Positions 4,827 through 8,422 of a DNA stretch of 8,422 nucleotides are shown one piece after another. The notes under the pieces are model-generated. The model saw only the letters and a list, made by a program, of their open reading frames with translations, was not told where the DNA came from and ran no database searches. The translations under genes were made by a program, and so were the position numbers. The stretch is from JBDSSS01 sp038224055 (GTDB lineage Bacteria > Actinomycetota > Actinomycetes > Actinomycetales > Dermatophilaceae). Position 1 is the first letter of the stretch; each line of letters begins with the position of its first letter. The stretch lies in contig JBBRGO010000150.1 in the NCBI GenBank assembly GCA_038224055.1, forward strand, positions 1 to 8,422, given 5' to 3'.

Positions 4827-7061
4827 ATGCCTGACGCCGGTCACGACGCCCGCCCTCCCGACGTGACCGTTGAGGAGGTCAGGGTCCTCGACGGACCGAA
4901 CCTCTACTTCACCCGACCCGCCATCAAGGTCAGCCTGCACCTGACCGGCTACCTCGGGATGCGTCGCACGGCGGCCGAGCGACTCGGCGCCCGGCTCGGG
5001 ATGCGCGCGGTCCACCCCGGCAAGCGGGGCACGGCGCTGCGTCAGCGTTTCGTCATGCGTCTGCTGCGGACCGTGACCCGTCGGCTCGGTGCCGAGATCG
5101 GTGTCGGTCGGCTCGGCGTCCGGGTGCGTGCGGGAGCGACCCCGGCCGACGTCATCATCGCCTTCCCGTGGGCGCACCGGACGAAGGGCCGGTTGGCCGG
5201 GGAGCAGCTCGGCGAGATCATGGCGGGACTGCTCGACGGGAGCCGGTCGGTGGACGAGGTGATCGGCGCGGCAGCCCAGGCCGTGCTCCTCGCACCCGAC
5301 GGGCCGGGGCCGACCGTGATCACCCCGACCGTCCCCGTAGCGTCCGTCACGGGGACCAACGGCAAGACGACGACGACTCGGCTCATGGCGCACATCTGCA
5401 TGACGGCGGGCCTCACCACCGCGTGGAGCTCGACGGACGGCATCGTCGTCATGGGGGAGACGAAGGAGGAGGGGGACTTCTCCGGCCCGGCCGGCGCCCG
5501 CGGCGTCCTCGAGACCCCCGGCCTCGACATCGGCATCCTCGAGACCGCGCGTGGCGGCATGCTGCTGCGCGGCATGGGGGTCACGGCCAACGACGTCAGC
5601 GTCGTCACCAACGTCAGCGCCGACCACCTCGGACTGCAGGGGATCGACACCCTCGACCAGCTCGCCGAGGTCAAGGCCATCGTCACCACGGTGACCAAGC
5701 CCGAGGGGTGGGTCGTGCTCAACGGCGATGACCCGCGCGTCTGGGCGATGCGCCAGGGCATCTCCGCCAAGCCCTGGGTGTTCAGCCTCGACCCGTCGTC
5801 ACCGGCCCTGTGGGAGTCGATCAACATGGGTGGCCGTGCCATCACGGTCATCGAGGACGAGATCGTCGTGCTCTCGCCCAACGGTGACCCCGACCGCCTC
5901 GTGCGCGTCGTCGACGTCCCGATGACGCTGAGTGGGCTGTCGGCCAACAACATCGCCAACGCGCTGGCCGGCGCGGCCGCCGCCCTCGGTCTCGGTGTCG
6001 CGCGCTCCGCCGTCGTCGAGGGTCTGCGCACCTTCGCCCCCGACCCGGAGCACAACTGGGGCCGCCTCAACACCTACTCGGTCCCGCTCTCGGCCGGGGG
6101 TCGCGCCACGGTGATCATGGACATGGCGCACAACGAGGCCGGCCTCGAGGCACTGCTCGAGGTCGCTCGGGGTCTCAGCGCCCCCGGTGGGGCCGTGCGC
6201 CTCGGGTTGGGCTGCGCCGGGGACCGCACCGACGACGCCATCGTGGCGATGGGTGAGATCGCCGGTCGGGCCGCTGACGAGGTCGCCGTGAAGTACGCCC
6301 GCCACTACCTGCGGGGGCGCGAGCCGGGGGAGCTGCTCGACCTGTTCCGGGGTGGGCTCGCCCACACGGGCGTCTTCGACGTGCCCGGCTACGACAGCGA
6401 GCTCGAGTCGCTCGTGCCGCTCGTGGAGCATGCCCATGACGGGGACGTCGTGGCCCTGATGTGCCATGCCGAGCGCACCGAGGTCGACGCGTGGATCCGC
6501 GCTCAGGGAGGCTCGGCCGATGACGCGAGGACGATCCGCCGCAAGGTGGTGGCCGCCCGCGGTGAGCACGAGCTCGAGGCCGAGATCGCGGCCCTGTGGG
6601 AGCTGGAGGCCGATGACGCTCGGGTCGTGGCGGCCCGCGAGCTCGCCGCGAGTCGCCCCGGCGACCCGCGGCTGCTCCACGAGCTGGCCAGCGCGCTCGA
6701 CGCCGCGGGTGAGGAACCCGAGGCGATCGGGCTCTACGAGGAGGCGCTCGCCGCGGGTCTGAAGGAGCCGCACCGACACCGGGCCCAGCTCCAGCTCGCC
6801 TCGAGCCTGCGCGCCGTCGGCCGCGCGACCGAGGCCGTCCCCCTCATCGCGGAGGTGCTGGAGGCGCGGCCGCACAACACGGCGGCCCTGGTGTTCCGGG
6901 CGATCGTGCAGGCAGATCTCGGGCAGGAGCGGCAGGCCGTCGCCGACCTCATCCGCGCCACGCTCGATGCGACGACCGACGTCGACACCCAGTCCTACCG
7001 GACGTCCCTGCTCGCGTATGCCGAGCAGCTCGCTCCCGCACCCAGCACCCCCGACGAGTGA
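4827..7061 (+). CDS. CphA-like Mur ligase without ATP-grasp, fused to TPR repeats
   Basis: 744 residues. Residues 17-155 resemble the N-terminal domain of cyanophycin synthetase: VRVLDGPNLYFTRP near the start, and IAFPWAHRTKGRLAGEQL at 111-128. A Mur-ligase module follows directly, with the ATP-binding P-loop GTNGKTTT (176-183), ETARGGMLLRGMG (239-251), TNVSADHLGLQGIDT (261-275), the likely carbamylated lysine Lys283, NGDDP (299-303), DMAHN (432-436) and AGDRTDD (464-470). In CphA an ATP-grasp domain of over 250 residues lies between these parts; here it is absent. Residues 590-735 form about three TPR repeats (611-644, 648-682, 684-716). The protein therefore likely forms an amide bond between an amino acid and an acyl-phosphate-activated carboxylate, but the substrate is unknown. 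The Mur core is clearly paralogous to the convergent CphA at the right edge. An accessory ligase, a primer maker or a second polymer synthase are all possible. The start is leaderless, with no ribosome binding site. Confidence 0.82.
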   Translation: MPDAGHDARPPDVTVEEVRVLDGPNLYFTRPAIKVSLHLTGYLGMRRTAAERLGARLGMRAVHPGKRGTALRQRFVMRLLRTVTRRLGAEIGVGRLGVRVRAGATPADVIIAFPWAHRTKGRLAGEQLGEIMAGLLDGSRSVDEVIGAAAQAVLLAPDGPGPTVITPTVPVASVTGTNGKTTTTRLMAHICMTAGLTTAWSSTDGIVVMGETKEEGDFSGPAGARGVLETPGLDIGILETARGGMLLRGMGVTANDVSVVTNVSADHLGLQGIDTLDQLAEVKAIVTTVTKPEGWVVLNGDDPRVWAMRQGISAKPWVFSLDPSSPALWESINMGGRAITVIEDEIVVLSPNGDPDRLVRVVDVPMTLSGLSANNIANALAGAAAALGLGVARSAVVEGLRTFAPDPEHNWGRLNTYSVPLSAGGRATVIMDMAHNEAGLEALLEVARGLSAPGGAVRLGLGCAGDRTDDAIVAMGEIAGRAADEVAVKYARHYLRGREPGELLDLFRGGLAHTGVFDVPGYDSELESLVPLVEHAHDGDVVALMCHAERTEVDAWIRAQGGSADDARTIRRKVVAARGEHELEAEIAALWELEADDARVVAARELAASRPGDPRLLHELASALDAAGEEPEAIGLYEEALAAGLKEPHRHRAQLQLASSLRAVGRATEAVPLIAEVLEARPHNTAALVFRAIVQADLGQERQAVADLIRATLDATTDVDTQSYRTSLLAYAEQLAPAPSTPDE

Positions 7062-7121
7062 GCCACCCCCGAAACGCGCTCCACGCATACCGCTCGTCCC
7101 ACATCTGATCCCCCCCGGCCT

Positions 7122-7204
7122 CCCTCGTCGAGTGGGCACTTTCACCCACGTGGCTGCGTGAGAGAGTGCCCACTCGACGGGTGAAAGTGCCCACTCGACG
7201 AGGG
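7122..7204. terminator. Perfect 26-bp inverted repeat, bidirectional terminator or REP-like element
   Basis: Arms at 7122-7147 and 7179-7204 are perfectly complementary over 26 bp, with a 31-nt loop. The loop contains an extra direct copy (7165-7179) of AGTGCCCACTCGACG, also present in the right arm (7186-7200), so the left arm can pair with either copy. It lies between the stops of two convergent genes, 7 nt from the cphA stop and 60 nt from the Mur ligase stop, as expected of a shared terminator. There is no T-tract. The rest of the 149-bp spacer shows nothing else. Confidence 0.7.
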
Positions 7205-7210
7205 GTGGGG

Positions 7211-8422
7211 TCAGATGGCGGTGTCGTCCGCCGTCTCGGGGGTGCTTGCGAAGGCGTCGGTGTCGGCCTCTGCGCCCTCGGCCTCGGCAGAGACCGTGAG
7301 GGTGCTGGGGTCCAGGTCCGGGTCGCTCGTGCCACTGCCGGGCTCGCCGAGACGCGCACCGGCCTGCGCGTGCTTGGTCCGCTCCTCGAGCTCTGCGACG
7401 ACCATCGCGTGCTGGTCGACGCACATGACGACGAGGTCGCCGGGGTTGGTCCTGGCGAGGACGTGCCGGGTCGCGTCGAGCTCGTCGAGGACGATCTCCA
7501 CCTGCCGGCACCGTGCCCCGTCGCGCATGGCCTCGCGGGCCCCCTCGGCCACGAGCTCGGCCGTCACGCCGGCCTTCCTGCCCCGGAGCCGCTCGTCCTC
7601 GCGGATGACGAGGACGTCGAAGTGCAGGGCGGCCACAGCGCCGAGCTCGCGCATGTCGTCGTCGCGGCGGTCACCGGCGGCCCCGATCATGCCGATCCGC
7701 GAGCTGCGGCCGAAGTCGGACTCGCCCTGCTTCTGCGCGGCGTAGCGGTCCACGAAGGCGCCGAGCTCCTTCATGCCGGCAGCGTTGTGGCAGTAGTCCA
7801 CGAAGACCTCGGCGTTGTTGACCCGGACGAGGTTGAGGCGGCCGGGGGAGAGGTAGTAGGTCGTGGCGAAGGTGCGCAGGCCCTGCCGGATGTCGTGAAG
7901 CGGCGCGTCCGCGGCGAAGGCGGCGCCGGTGGCGGCGAGGGCGTTGGCGACGTTGAAGCGGGCCGCGCCCCCGAAGGTGGAGGGAAGCAGGTGGGTCCAC
8001 GCGAGCTGCATGCTGCGCCGTCCGTGCCGGATGACGATCATCTCGCCACGGTCGCTCGGCTCGAGGACGACGGCGCGCCCACCCCGTCGGCAGTGGTCTT
8101 CGACGAAGTCGCGGATCTCGCTGCCGGGCTCCGCCATCGAGAACCAGATGATGCTGCCCGAGCAGCGTCGGCGCATGTTGCGCACGTTGGGGTCGTCGGC
8201 GTTGAGCACTGCGAAACCGTTGCGGGGGACCGCCTCGACGATCACCGCCTTGACGTCGGCGAGCTGACGCAGGGTGTCGATCCCCTTGAGTCCCAAGTGA
8301 TCCGGTGCGACGTTGGTGACGACGGCGATGTCGTTGCGGTCATAGCCGAGCCCCTCGCGCAGGATGCCGCCACGGGCGACCTCCATGACCGCGAAGTCGA
8401 CGCGCGGGTTCTGCAGCACCAT
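7211..8422 (-). CDS. cphA: Cyanophycin synthetase CphA, C-terminal part, runs off right edge
   Basis: The window holds 403 in-frame codons of the C-terminal end; the ATG at the very edge is internal, and the ATP-grasp domain and P-loop would lie outside. CphA polymerises aspartate and arginine into cyanophycin, using ATP-grasp for Asp addition and the Mur-ligase module for Arg addition. Counting from the edge, visible motifs are EVARGGILREGLGYD (14-28), TNVAPDHLGLKGIDT (36-50), a candidate carbamylated Lys58, NADDP (74-78), SPGRLNLVRV (192-201), DYCHN (209-213), GAAGDRRDDD (247-256) and EDERLRGRKAG (275-285). These follow CphA more closely than MurC-F or PGA synthase CapB. After about residue 350 an acidic, Ser/Thr/Ala-rich tail of some 50 residues is added, probably disordered. 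The gene converges on its paralogue across a 149-bp spacer. Arginine as substrate is assumed from the family. Confidence 0.85.
   Translation of the reverse strand: MVLQNPRVDFAVMEVARGGILREGLGYDRNDIAVVTNVAPDHLGLKGIDTLRQLADVKAVIVEAVPRNGFAVLNADDPNVRNMRRRCSGSIIWFSMAEPGSEIRDFVEDHCRRGGRAVVLEPSDRGEMIVIRHGRRSMQLAWTHLLPSTFGGAARFNVANALAATGAAFAADAPLHDIRQGLRTFATTYYLSPGRLNLVRVNNAEVFVDYCHNAAGMKELGAFVDRYAAQKQGESDFGRSSRIGMIGAAGDRRDDDMRELGAVAALHFDVLVIREDERLRGRKAGVTAELVAEGAREAMRDGARCRQVEIVLDELDATRHVLARTNPGDLVVMCVDQHAMVVAELEERTKHAQAGARLGEPGSGTSDPDLDPSTLTVSAEAEGAEADTDAFASTPETADDTAI

Noticed and set aside
5799..7511. Minus-strand open frame of 570 codons opposite the Mur ligase gene
   Set aside because: It is antisense to conserved Mur and TPR motifs and crosses the inverted repeat and the cphA end; composition is Arg/Gly/His-rich as expected for a shadow frame.

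Overview
The window comes from a high-GC actinobacterium, most likely a member of the Micrococcales and possibly an Intrasporangiaceae-like lineage (inference, not proven). The evidence is strong G/C preference at third codon positions, a DUF3099 membrane protein, a FabG/InhA-type FabI pair arranged like mycobacterial mabA-inhA, a SURF1 protein, and repeated use of leaderless start codons placed 6-7 nt after a TAnnnT -10 box. No rRNA, tRNA, CRISPR array, insertion sequence or phage gene was seen. The organisation looks chromosomal and mostly housekeeping, with a cyanophycin-synthetase-like locus at the right end.

Layout, left to right: a minus-strand gene of unknown function starts at 354 and runs off the left edge, with a 15-bp tandem repeat inside it. 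SURF1 (cytochrome oxidase assembly) is also on the minus strand. moaA (molybdenum cofactor synthesis) is divergent from SURF1 across only 32 bp. A minus-strand pair, a DUF3099 membrane protein and a 72-residue Cys/His protein, overlaps by 4 nt and converges on moaA. After a 182-bp divergent spacer come fabG and fabI on the plus strand, giving the two reductive steps of fatty acid elongation. They are separated by a 184-bp spacer that holds a 10-bp tandem repeat. A 744-residue CphA-like Mur ligase with a C-terminal TPR region follows. It converges on the C-terminal part of a probable cyanophycin synthetase (CphA) entering from the right edge. A perfect 26-bp inverted repeat lies between these two convergent genes.

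The most interesting feature is the convergent pair of cyanophycin-synthetase relatives. One looks like the Mur-ligase half of a conventional CphA. The other keeps a CphA-like N-terminal segment and an intact Mur-ligase P-loop, has no room for the ATP-grasp domain, and is fused to TPR repeats. This suggests a two-protein amino-acid polymer system or a specialised accessory ligase. Its substrate cannot be read from the sequence.
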